Origin: Uranotaenia lowii
Lineage: Eukaryota > Arthropoda > Insecta > Diptera > Culicidae
Direction: 5' to 3'
Length of the DNA stretch: 64,000 bases
Assembly (NCBI RefSeq): GCF_029784155.1
Contig: NC_073693.1
Coordinates: forward strand, 182,921,802 to 182,985,801
This document shows positions 36,111 through 47,700 of this stretch, one piece after another (positions within the stretch are counted from its first letter, which is position 1; every line of letters starts with the position of its first letter). The translations under genes and the position numbers were made by a program. The notes below the pieces were generated by a model. That model was not told where the DNA came from, did not search any database, and saw only the letters and a list, made by a program, of their open reading frames with translations.

Positions 36111-36177
36111 TTAGAAAATCGCGCGTCCGGGTTGTTCTGATGGGAGCATTCAACGGCAGTAGTGATAGCAGTTCGGC

Positions 36178-36640
36178 CTACAAGGTATGAGTTGAGCCAC
36201 CTACAAAGCCAATCTGAATAAGTTCTTGCTCACTAGAAGCGTTCACAGGTAGATAAGCGCTCAAATCCTCATCAAATTGCCATCTCAAGTTAGGTAGGTT
36301 ATAATCCCCGGCAACAATCAGTTTATCGTGCCCGTTGGCTAGCGAGCAAATTTCTTGGAGACAAGCAGCGTGACGTGACGGCAAATAAATCGCAATTAAA
36401 ACACCCCCTCCACGCTCACAGTGGCCGGTTTCAGAATTACGATCGCAACGATAGAAAGTTAAGCTGTCTGACAGCTCAGAGTTCAATATTGTTTCATTCA
36501 GCCAGGTTTCGGTTAAGATAATGATATCATACTCACATGCGGCGAGGGAAAGAAACAATCTGTTAGCTTTTGTTCGCAATCCTCGAACGTTCTGATAGTA
36601 GATACTGACGGGACGTTTTGAATCAGGCTGGACGGGTGGG
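36178..36640 (-). pseudogene. non-LTR retrotransposon endonuclease fragment
   Basis: Minus strand. The N-terminal phrase 'SIYYQNVRGLRTKANRL' is followed by 'YDIIILTETWLNETI', 'CERGGGVLIAI' and 'KLIVAGDYNLPNLRW', the order of an AP-type endonuclease. Sequence between 'GVLIAI' and 'LQEICSLANG' is shortened by a deletion, and the frame is broken at its N-terminal end near 36580. No RT follows. The Y-Y-Q-N-V-R-G-L-R-T-K start is common in CR1-, Rex- and Jockey-like LINEs, so it is not part of the I-clade copy at 17496. Confidence 0.75.
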
Positions 36641-36813
36641 GTGGTGAGCGAGGTGTGATGATCGACTGGCTAGTTGTTTGGATATGTGCAAAATTAGTAG
36701 TCAACAAATTGTTACTTAGGCTGAAACTCGAACGAAAAAGGAGCTTGCCTTAAAATGAAGCAAATACAAAATTCCTAACAACATATTTGCTCTTGATCAA
36801 GTTATATTATTAC

Positions 36814-37170
36814 CACTGACCATACTGACTGGACACTCGATTTCGTTTTCTGGATAATTTTTCCAGAAAAAAAAACAAAAAAAAATCATTTTTCCAACAG
36901 TACGCAATGTCGATTCCAGAGTGCGCATCGATCGATTTGAAGAAACGCTATCCCAGTTAGGAAATGCCACCCAACTTTAAAAATAAAACACGCAATTTCT
37001 ACGATAAAATCGGGCTAAACAGGACCATTTTTCCTACAGGACATTTTTTGTCAAATTTTTCAGGTTCGCCACCTGCCGTCGGTATTGCGAACCTGCAAAA
37101 GCTGACAACAAAAAATTGGACAGAAAATGGTTGAATTTTTGTTCTAAGAGTCAAGTCAGTGTGGTCAGTG
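36814..37170. mobile_element. 357-bp MITE, 7-bp target duplication
   Basis: Ends CACTGACCATACTGACT and AGTCAGTGTGGTCAGTG are inverted repeats. TTATTAC is duplicated at 36807-36813 and 37171-37177. An inverted copy of similar length lies at 62166-62525 with its own 7-bp duplication. No coding capacity. Confidence 0.85.
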
Positions 37171-37177
37171 TTATTAC

Positions 37178-37490
37178 GTTGCTCAAACTTCTAAAAGGTA
37201 AAGTAGATATGTATGGTCAATGAATACAATCTCAACCCAAAGTAATTCACCATGACTACTGTTGTAGTTTAGAAAACCTACCTTTTTTTACCTTGGACTT
37301 TCGGACTTTAAGCACCTTCAAGGTAATAACATGTAGTGGAAAAATTGTTTGGCGGCTGACGCAAAAGTGAATAATAGTTATTTCTGCAGTTATTCCTTAT
37401 ATTTTTTTTTTCAAAGTTTGATGTGTTATAAATTCTCGGGAGCAGTAAATAATCGAAGAATATTAATTCATTGATCAATTTCTATAACAG
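37178..37490. other. end of the 9.3-kb intron
   Basis: No gene. The intron ends TTTCTATAACAG at 37490. Confidence 0.5.
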
Positions 37491-37652
37491 GTTATTGGAG
37501 CCAGAAAACTGAAATCGAAATACATTGGCGTTACATTAGACACATACGTAAAGTGCTATCTTAGAGATGGAGACCGACTACGACACAAAAAAAAGAGTAA
37601 AGTATTTCAAAATGCGCTAGAACCCATGTTCAATCACGTTTTCAAATATTCG
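37491..37652 (+). CDS. RIM/Fife-family active-zone protein, C2B middle exon
   Basis: Exactly 54 codons, phase 0-0, between acceptor CTATAACAG and donor TCG|GTAAGT. Encodes the central strands of the second C2 domain: 'VIGARKLKSK', 'LDTYVKCYLRDGDRLRHKKK' and 'ALEPMFNHVFKYS'. The D-T-Y-V-K-C-Y-L and K-K-K-(S/T)-K-V pattern, with L-E-P-x-F-N in place of N-P-x-F/W-N, matches C-terminal C2 domains of RIM/Fife/Piccolo proteins, which usually do not bind calcium; the acidic loop residues are largely missing here too. Confidence 0.9.
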
Positions 37653-37659
37653 GTAAGTT

Positions 37660-37876
<217 letters not shown>

Positions 37877-37966
37877 AATAGAAACCCAAATCCAAACCTT
37901 ATTCAATTTAACCTATTGAAACAAACATTAAAGACTTTATATATGTTTACTTGCGTGTAATTTCAG

Positions 37967-38155
37967 ATTCCGGATTTGTTTGGTCGAACCATACTTGTAA
38001 CTGTATGGCAGAAAACTGCAGGATTTGAACATAATCTACATATTGGAGGAATAGAACTATTCTTTAATGTATATAAATTGAAATCTTCCATAGAATACTG
38101 GTATCCTTTATATCCACCGCATCAAGTACTTCTTACACAAATTAATTCCCCATGA
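37967..38155 (+). CDS. RIM/Fife-family active-zone protein, terminal exon
   Basis: Acceptor GTGTAATTTCAG ends at 37966. 62 codons plus TGA at 38153-38155 in phase 0 complete C2B: 'GRTILVTVWQKTAGFEHNLH', 'IGGIELFFNVYKL' and 'YWYPLYPPHQ', followed by a short tail ending Q-I-N-S-P. The domain ends about 10 residues before the stop, so C2B is the C-terminus, as in RIM and Fife. Confidence 0.9.
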   Translation: MPDLFGRTILVTVWQKTAGFEHNLHIGGIELFFNVYKLKSSIEYWYPLYPPHQVLLTQINSP

Positions 38156-38186
38156 ACTGATACAACATATTTTTATTTCAATGATG

Positions 38187-38192
38187 AATAAA
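38187..38192 (+). terminator. polyadenylation signal of the active-zone gene
   Basis: AATAAA lies 31 bases after the stop codon, followed by an A-rich and then T-rich stretch. It would give a very short 3' UTR, so a more distal site may also be used. Confidence 0.55.
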
Positions 38193-38574
38193 AATAACAA
38201 TTATTCAGGAAATAACCTGTACACGAAGTCTTTTAAATCAAAACTATTTATTTTATTAATTTACATGGTATTTCGTCTCACGACATGTCCAGATGAACAA
38301 TATTCCTCCAAATCACTCGGTCCATGGCAATCGTTCTCCGATTTCTCGGGCTTCCCACATTGGCCAGGTCACGCTCCACTTGGTCAAACCACTTCGTCCG
38401 TTACGCCCCTGCTCGTCTCGTTCCTACCGGATTCGCAGCGAACACTTGTTTTGCAGGGCATTGGTTGGCATTTCAAGCACGCGTCCTGTCCAGGGTTTCC
38501 GTCCACCCTCCAATCAAAACTAATGAATACTTCTCGCGTGAACTTTCAATACTTCTTATGAAACATAGGCCCTT
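38193..38574. other. no gene seen
   Basis: Region 3' of the active-zone gene. Overlapping ORFs of 76-126 codons lie on the plus strand without recognisable domains. Confidence 0.4.
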
Positions 38575-39311
38575 AGGGTACGAACACAGTGAGCGCGAAG
38601 CGAACTGCGAAGCGAAATATTCATTCACCGGATGAATTTCGCAAGTTCGCTTTTGAAGGCCGGCCACAGTGCACGCGAATTGCGAAGCGGTTCAACACTG
38701 AAAAAAACCTTCGGTGTTGCAAAAATTAATCACACGTGAAAAAATCTTTGCAAATTAACAAAACTGTGAGCGAGGGATACGCACCGCGCAAAAAAAACTA
38801 ATCCGCGTTAATTCCGAAAAACTCAATCAATTAGTAACAGTCGAATTTTGCAGTCTGACGCTATGAAACGCCATCTTAAAATCCAATACGGCGGCTTCCG
38901 TTCAACTTTAAAATAATTTAAATGACTGAAAATCGCAAAAAAAATCTACTAAAACTATGACATAAATATAACAAAATTTTGAAAAAAAATACAATATAAT
39001 AATAACAAATATTACGAAACGCTGACAAAACTTTAATAAAAATATGGCAATGGTGATAAAAATATTACAAAAATATTAGAAAAATATACCAAATCTATGA
39101 TAAATTTGACATTGATATGGCAAAGCCATGACCAAATTTTAAAAAAAAGTTGACAAATATTAATAAAATTGACTAAATAATAACAACAAATTAGTAATAA
39201 TGCCAAAACTCGAAATTAAAAACTTTGGCAAATATTTGACAACATTATGGGAAATATGAAAAATGAAATAAAAATATAATAAATATAATAACTGATCAAA
39301 AATTACAAATA

Positions 39312-39694
39312 CAGACCCCGTTCGTTTTGGCAACACGCCCGAAAATTTTATGTTGCCAAAATCGAACGGTTTTTTTGTCACTTTTTTATTTTTGATTTTT
39401 AATTCAAATTAGTCAAAATTTATGTAAAACCTTATATTAGCATACAATTTTTCAATTTGACTCAATTATATTAGTTATGTGCAATAAACATGGAAAAATT
39501 CATGTTTTTACTGTTTAAAACTATCATAATTAAGCCGAATGAAAAAATTTCATGCTAATATTACGTTTTACATTAATTTTTATTTGTTTGAAATGAAAAT
39601 AAAAAATAAAAAAAAGACAAAAAAACGTCTTTTTTGGATGTTGCCAAAAACGAACGGTTTTTGCTCGGATGTTGCCAAAATCAAGCGGGGTCTG
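39312..39694. mobile_element. 383-bp MITE, TA target
   Basis: Ends CAGACCCCGTTCGTTTTGGC and GCCAAAATCAAGCGGGGTCTG, given here from each side, are inverted. TA flanks both ends (39310-39311 and 39695-39696), as for Tc1/mariner-related elements. Internal 'GTTGCCAAAATCGAACGG' recurs. Nested in the foldback-like element. Confidence 0.8.
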
Positions 39695-40039
39695 TATGAC
39701 AAAATTTTGAAATAAAATAACATAAATCTGGCAATACTATGGCCAAAATCTTACAAATGTGATAAAAATATATGCAACAAAAGTATGAAAAAATGTTACA
39801 AAACTATGATCAAACAAAACTATGACAATTGACAAAGGTTGTCATAGTACTGTAGGATTTTTGTCATTTTATTTTAATTTTTGTCATAATTTTGTCATGT
39901 TTTCGTTTGTCATATTTTTGTCATAGTTCTGTCAGATTTTTTGTTCATTGATTGTAAGTTTTTTTTTTATAGTTTTGTCTTTTTTCGTTCGATTATATTC
40001 GTTTTACCACCTTTTCTTCATACTGAAAGTCTTTTCCAG

Positions 40040-40135
40040 TACAAATGCATTCGATGATTACTCTTGTATTTGAACTCACGGACATTGGCTTAGGAGGGAA
40101 CTAACATGCCAACTGAGTTACACATATCACAAGCC
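40040..40135 (-). repeat. tRNA-derived SINE remnant
   Basis: On the minus strand an A-box-like TAACTCAGTTGGC (about 40107-40119) is followed by a B-box-like GAGTTCAAATAC (about 40067-40078). The arms do not form a full cloverleaf, so this is a SINE head or decayed tRNA copy rather than a tRNA gene. Confidence 0.5.
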
Positions 40136-41788
40136 CATAGATTTGTATAGATTGTGTCATTTTTTCGTCGTATTTGCGATATATTTTCTACATATTCATC
40201 ATTAATAAATTATTATTATTATTATTATATGTTTGGATTTGTCTTTTTTTTTTTAAATGTTGTGATTTTTATGTCGTATTTGTCATCATTTTGTCATTTT
40301 TCTTACATATATTTGAAAGTATTTTGTTATATTTTTATCTCATTTTTTATAATTTTGTTAGATTATTGTCATTATTTTTGACAAATTTTTGTCATATTTT
40401 TTTCAGAACTTTGTCACATTCTAGCCGTTTTGCCTTATTTTTTGTCAGATTTTTGTGATTTTATTGTAAATTTGTTGTTATTATTTTGTCATTTTTGTAA
40501 ATTTAATGTCAAATATTGGTCCTTATATTAGTTCTGTCAGGTAATTTTATTATCAAATTTTGATTATAATTTTATCATAAATTTTTTTTCTCATATGTCA
40601 TAGTTCTGCCATTTCTGTGATTTTTTTCTCATATTTTTGTCTAATTTTGTAATATTTGTCATATTTTTCGGCTTAATTATTTAACCACATTTGGCGTGTT
40701 TTATTCAAAGTTTTGTCATTTGTCACTATTTTTTTAGTCATATTTTTTAATTTTAGTAATAGTTATTCATATTTTCCCACAGTTTTGTATTATTTTTGTC
40801 AATATTACATTAGTTTTATAACACTTGTTATATTTTTGTTTATTTTTTTCAGTGCTTTTTTGCAGTTCTCTCAAAATTTTTGTTAAATTTTTGTCAGTAA
40901 TTTTTCATCTACTTTTTTATCCCTTTTACTCATTTCTTATATTGTGGATGGACCTTACGATTTTCAGTTATTTATTGCATTTTGAATTAAGCGGAAACCG
41001 CCATCTTGTATTTCAAAATGGCGTCGGACAGCCAAATTCGACTTCTACTTATTGAGTACTTTCATCCAATACCCATATTGTGTGCTTTTCAGTCACTTCC
41101 AGCATTTTAAAGTTGAGTGAAAGGGGCCATATTGGATTTCAAGGTGGCGTCGGATAACAAATTCCAACTTCTATCCGTTCAGCCCCTTCACCCTATACAC
41201 ATATTGTGGGGCTTTCATGCCACCGGTCGTTTATTGCCAGTTATAATTTGCGTAAACCGTGCATTTTTCATTACCAAAACAGAAACGGCAATGATAATTA
41301 AATAAATAAACTTTTGAAAAAATTTTTTTTGATAAATCATTTTACGATAAAAAATATCCGAGAGAATATTTTCAGTGTATGTCCGGATGAACAGGATGAA
41401 TTCGCGCGATCCAGCCGGGTCTTCGCACAAAAATTCGCTTGCACTGTGGCCGGTCGATGTTTTTTTCAACGTGTTTCAATGAGAAGCGGTTTTTCGCGCG
41501 AATTGGAAATTCGCTTCGCACTTCGCACCGCGCTCACTGTGAATTCGACCTTATTCTGCGCCGCGCGTGACGTGATGATTGTCACCTCACCTCGAAGTCA
41601 CCGTGAGATTTGTCACCTTATTCCCGTAGTCGATATGGGTAAAGTGACAGAGGTTCATTCTAGGTGAGTGACCGAATGAACACATCTGTCAAAATGGTAG
41701 AATTTAGCTGGTGCTGTTTTGATTTTGCTTTCGCTTCGGATTTTCCGAATTAGTTTTTTGTGTAACGGTTTAGAATTTCGATTCGAAA

Positions 41789-44700
41789 ATGGCCATCATC
41801 GGATTGTACGGTCACAGCAAGCTGCTTGAGGATGATAAGCGGACGATTTGTGCGACGTAAGTAGAAATTTCGCTCATCAAAGCTGGGTTCGGATTTGGGT
41901 ATTATTGCCGAAAAAACAAAATCAGATGCCGACGGCTCCGAATGGTGCCGGTTTATATATTTTCTCCAAACGAGGTTACCACCGTGGCATGCTGGAAATT
42001 ATCGATCTGAACAGTTAGTTGATTGTGGCGTGTTCGTTACATCGAAAAAGTTTACCATAGCGCGCCATCTGGTTGTGGATATCACCTCTTCGAGCATTAA
42101 TTGTACCCCTCGTCCGTCAACGCTCGATCAACGAATCAAGGAGAAACGCAAAACTATTGTAAAACGGGCTGCACTTCCGCCAAAGAGATTATAAAAGGAA
42201 GAAGGTGACAGCCCGAATTTCCTCTTTGCTCTCATTGGCCAGCGAGACATCAACAATCATCAGTTGTTTACTTTTGGATCAAGTGTATCATTATAAGTTA
42301 AATTGTGTAAGAAAAGTTAGTAATTTAAAGAACATTGAAGTTTTGGATTAATAAATAAGTAGTACTGAAGAGAATAAAGTGAAAATTAATTAAAAATTGG
42401 ACTTACCTGTGAGTGCGCTACCTAGAAAGAAAGTTTAAAAAGAAATTACTTACCTGGACTCTGGAACGTGTACCTGTGGAAGAAACTATACTTACCTGGG
42501 AATCTGGAACGTGATTGAATCTAAAGTGAGTGCATTAATCTACTGCTACCTGCTCTTGCTATCTACATATGGTCCTTCGAACCGGATGCACGTCGAAACT
42601 CCGTGCATTAATCATCTGAACGCCGTCATCCTCACCTGGCAAGAATCACGTGTCTGGAACCGAGCAATTTCTATCATCTGCACGAGTCCTCAAGGCGATC
42701 CTGCTGTTATTCTAATTTACAAGGCATAGAATTGCCTTAAAAAGGTAATTACCATTCCAACCCCTTTACTTTTCCACGTTTTGTGCTACCTGGTCGCTTT
42801 TTGCAGCCCACGATGTCCAACGATCGTCGTCTTAAAAACCTAAGGACCCGGCACAGGAGTTTGCTGGCATCCTTCTCTAACATCCGGGCATTCGTTGAAA
42901 CCTACGATGAAGAACAACACGAATGTCAAGTTGCTGGTCGTCTAGAGCACCTGGTGTCGTTGTGGAATGATTTCAACGGAGTGCAAGCAGAGTTAGAAAC
43001 TCTGGATGAAGCTGAGATCGACAACCATCTGAAGCAACGCATCGAGTTTGAATCTTCATTTTTCGAAGTCAAGGGATTTCTGTTATCGAAAAATAAACAT
43101 TCTCCGTCGACGCCAGCATCGTCATCCTCTCATTCTGCGCCTCATAGCCCTGCTTGGTCGTCACATGTGAGACTACCCGACGTGAAACTTCCGGTCTTCA
43201 GCGGTAGCATCGACAGTTGGCTCAATTTTCATGACTTGTTCGTCTCGCTGGTCCACTCTTCTCACGAACTGTCTAATATACAAAAATTCTATTACCTCCG
43301 CTCTTCGCTAAGTGGAGAAGCCTTGAAGCTGATCCAAACAATCAACATCAGCGCAAACAACTACATCGTCGCTTGGACCCTTTTGGTTGAGCACTATCAG
43401 AAGCCTGCACGGTTGAAGCAATCGTATGTGGATTCCTTGTTCGAGTTTTCTACTTTGAAGCGTGAATCATCTACGGAACTGCGTTTTCTTGTCGAAAGGT
43501 TTGAAGCAAATGTGAAAGTCCTTAAGCAACTGGGGGAGAAAACGCAATTTTGGGACATCCTTTTGATAAGAATGCTTAGCATCAGACTCGACCCGACTAC
43601 GAGACGTGACTGGGAAGAACAATCATCGACTCTATCGACAGTTACTTTCCACGACCTCACTGAATTCATCCAGCGACGTGCCAGTGTCCTTGAAGCCCTT
43701 TCGAAAAACGTAGAACCAGTATCGAACAATGTCATCAAAAAATCTCCTACGCGCTTGATCGCCAGCCATGGAGCAAATCAATCCAATTTCCGAAAGTGTG
43801 TAGTTTGTTCCGACCATCATCCGCTATATTTATGCTCGACCTTTTCAAAACTTAGTCTCGAAGAGAAAGAGAGGGAAGTTCGCCAACACCAGCTGTGTCG
43901 AAACTGCCTTAGAAAGGGCCACCAGGTTAAGGATTGTTCTTCTACAAGTGCCTGCAGATACTGCCGAAACCGTCACCACTCGCAACTTTGTTCTACTGGT
44001 ATCTCCAAGACTTTCGACACAACGAAGCAACGACAACCAACTACTTTTTCGAACCCACAGCCGTCAGTGTCACTCCCTGCTGCTTCTATCGAGGCTCCAT
44101 GTTTCACAACCTCCAAAAACAACCGCAAAACTATCCTCCTGGCAACTGCATTACTCAGCCTCGTCGATGACAACGGAACAGAGCACGTAGCCCGAGCACT
44201 TCTCGACTCCGGAAGTGAATCTTGTTTCATCACGCAATCTTTCTCTCAGCTCATCAAGGTCCATCGCCAAAAGCTGAACTGTCCCATAGTCGGAATTGGC
44301 CAGTCCACAACGCAAGCTCGCTTCAAAATTCGTTCTTCTATTCGCTCACGTGTGTGCCAGTACTCCACCACATTAGACTTTCTTGTGTTGCCGAAGGTTA
44401 CTATAGATCTCCCATCAACCGAAATAAATGCATCATCGTTGAAAATTCCACCTGGAATAGAGCTTGCCGATCCGTCCTTCCACAAAACCAGTCGAATCGA
44501 TATGATTTTAGGAGCAGAAATCTTTTTTGAGCTGTTCGAAACCTCCGGAAGAATCAATCTTGGTGATGGCCAACCAACGCTCATCAATTCTGTCTTCGGT
44601 TGGGTGGTCTCGGGTGAGTGCGAACAACTTCCACCAACCCGACCTATTGTGGCAAATCTTGCAACGATCAGTGACCTCAACAATCTCATGGAGCGTTTTT

Positions 44701-47700
44701 GGTCAATTGAAGACGACAGCTCCTCGCCAAGCTACTCCGTCGAAGAAGCAGCTTGCGAAACTCACTTCCAGCAGAACGTCAGGCGCACTCCAGAAGGCCG
44801 ATACTGCGTCCGTTTACCCGTCAAGAATAACGTCCTCGATAATCTCAGCGACAATCGCCGAACCGCTCTGCGACGCTTCCACATGCTCGAGAACAAGCTC
44901 AACCGCGACGAGGGTCTTAAGCAACAATACGACAGCTTCATGGAGGAGTACGAATCACTGGGCCACATGCAGAAGGTATTCGACTACGAGCAACCACCCA
45001 CACCTTGCTATCATTTACCCCATCACGCTGTCATCCGTGAAGACAGCACCACGACGAAAGTACGCGTTGTCTTTGACGCATCATGCAAAACTCCCAGTGG
45101 CCCTTCCCTAAACAACGCTCTAATGGTCGGACCCATCGTACAGGAAGATCTACGCTCTATTATCATGCGCTCCAGAATCCGGCCGATCATGCTGCTAGCT
45201 GACATCAAGCAGATGTACAGACAAATTCTCGTCGACGAAGGTGACACCCCCTTGCAGCGAATAGTGTGGCGAACCTCACCCGAGGCACCAATGCAGACCT
45301 ACGAACTGAAGACGGTGACGTATGGGACAGCGAGCGCTCCCTACTTGGCTACGAGAGTACTGCAACAGCTGGCAGAGGATGAAAATGAGAGGTTCCCCCG
45401 AGCTGCAAAAGTTCTCAGAAGGGACTTTTACGTCGACGATCTTTTCTCTGGGGCCGATTCTATCCAAGACGCCATCAATCTCCAAAAACAGCTTGACCAG
45501 TTACTTCGCAAGGGATGCTTCGAGCTTCGCAAATGGGCTTCCAACGTAGCAGCTGTTCTTAAGGATATCCCTCCAGAAAACCGGGCGGTCCAATCTTCTG
45601 TAGATCTCGACCGAGATCAGTGCCTGAAAACGCTTGGCTTACACTGGGAGCCAGCACCGGATCACCTACGCTACCGAATCAACCTCCCCGAGTCTCCACC
45701 GGAACAACCGTTGACCAAACGCATCGCACTTTCACATATTGCTCGCCTTTTCGATCCCCTCGGACTGCTGGGTCCAGTAGTCACTTCCGCCAAGCTTTTT
45801 ATGCAAGCCCTGTGGGGCTTGAAAAACGACGACGGTAGATGCTGGGACTGGGACCAAGAACTTCCGTCTGCGGCCACATCATTTTGGAAATCGTACCACT
45901 CCCAACTTATCCTACTTAACGAACTTCGAATAGAACGTTGCATTTTGCACTCAAATCCAACCTCAGTGCAACTTCATATCTTCTCCGACGCTTCTGAGCG
46001 TGCATACGGCGCATGCGCTTACGTTCGTTCAACCGATTCTTCAGACCTCGTAAAAGTTGCACTTCTAACTGCTCGATCAAAAGTCGCACCCCTGCATCGT
46101 CAAAGTATCCCACGTCTCGAGCTCTGTGGTGCACTTATTGCCGCCGAACTTTACAAGAAAGTCATGCTATCGCTTCAGCTTCAACCAGAAACATTCTTTT
46201 GGGTCGATTCAACGACGGTCCTCCACTGGCTCAAATCTGCTCCATCATCCTGGGTGACCTTCGTAGCGAACCGGGTGTCGAAGATACAACTCGCCACCGA
46301 GAATTGCTCCTGGAACCACGTTCCAGGATATGAAAACCCAGCAGACCTTCTATCACGCGGCACGACAGCTGAAACTCTCCTCCAGTCCGACCTGTGGTGG
46401 CATGGGCCTGATTGGCTAAAATGCGGCGCAGATAAATGGCCAACTCAACAACACATTAGCCAATACAATTCTGAAGTCCTTCAAGAAGCACGAAAAACAC
46501 CTATTTCTGTCATCACTGCAACTTCTACGGAGTCCTTCATCAACGAGCTCACTGAGCGGTTTTCCTCATTTCGCCGAATGGTCAACACCATTGCTTACTG
46601 TAGGCGATTAAAACTCAAGAAAACCGATCGTCCTAGCAGCACAATATTGTCTTGTGAGGAAATCGAAGCATCCGAAAATGCACTCATTTCACTTGTCCAA
46701 CAGCAGGAGTTCAGCAGCGAATGGTCACAGCTACAACAAGGCAAACCTGTCCCAACAAAGTCCCGCCTCAGATGGTTCCATCCGTTTCTGTCTGAATCTC
46801 GAGTCATTCGGATTGGGGGCAGGCTCAGTCATGCAACGTTACCCTACAACACCAGACATCAAATCCTGCTACCAGGCACACACCGTTTTTCCAAGCTCCT
46901 AGTTCAACATCACCATGCGAAACATCTACACGCTGCACCGCAGCTTCTCATCAGCTTACTTCGAACCCAGTATTGGATAATAGGGGCCAGGGACTTAGCG
47001 AAGCGAGTCGTGCATGCCTGCGTGATTTGCTTCAGAGCCCGTCCAAAACAACTAGAGCAGTTCATGGGTGACTTACCAGCCAATCGCGTGAACATGGCCC
47101 GGCCGTTCGCGATCACCGGTATCGATTATTGGGGACCCATCCAGATCCAACCATCTCATCGTCGTGCTGCTCCGAGGAAAGTCTATGTGGCAGTCTTCGT
47201 ATGCTTCTGTACGAAAGCTGTCCACATTGAACTTGTCTCTGACCTCACCGCTGCCAAGTTCATACAAGCTTTACAGCGCTTCGTCTCTCGTCGTGGGTTG
47301 TGCTCTGAAATCTACAGCGACAACGGTCGCAATTTCGTCGGAGCTGCTAACGAATTACGGCAAATAGTTCGCAGCAAGGAGCACCAAAAAGCGCTGGCGG
47401 AGGAATGCACCAACAACGGTATTAGGTGGCACTTTAACCCACCTAAGGCTTCGCACTTTGGTGGTCTATGGGAGGCCGCAATTGCTTCAGCTCAAAAACA
47501 CTTTCTTCGTGTCATTGGAAATCACACTCTGCCGTATGACGAAATGGAAACTCTCCTAGCGCAAATTGAGAGTTGCTTAAATTCCCGACCGATATCATCA
47601 TTAAGCGATGATCCATCCGACTTCGATCCTCTGACACCGGGGCACTTTTTAGTTGGTGGTGCCTTGAAAGCAGTCCCTCAATTAGACCTGTCCTCCATTC

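Larger units (their letters stand above)
38575..41553. mobile_element. foldback-like element with long inverted arms
   Basis: Termini read GGGTACGAACACAGTGAGCG then CGAAGCGAA on the left, and inverted CGCTCACTGTGAATTCGACC on the right. Subterminal 'TTCGC' and 'GCGAAGCGAA' runs and 'GGCCGGCCACAGTGCA' / 'TGCACTGTGGCCGG' mirror each other, as do the 'CCATCTTAAAATCCAATACG' and 'ATTGGATTTCAAGGTGGCG' blocks. The inner arms are degenerate repeats of 'AAAATATGACAAAA' (left) and 'TTTTGTCATATTTTT' (right). No transposase is seen. Confidence 0.6.

Noticed and set aside
41890..42015. Middle exon of the small gene at 41789 ('GLYIFSKRGYHRGMLEIIDL')
   Set aside because: Open and protein-like, but no donor returns to the phase of exon 48932; direct joining of 41856 to 48932 is in phase without it.
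42783..42812. GTG start for the BEL/Pao polyprotein
   Set aside because: An in-frame ATG at 42813 is the usual eukaryotic start; the GTG adds only ten codons.
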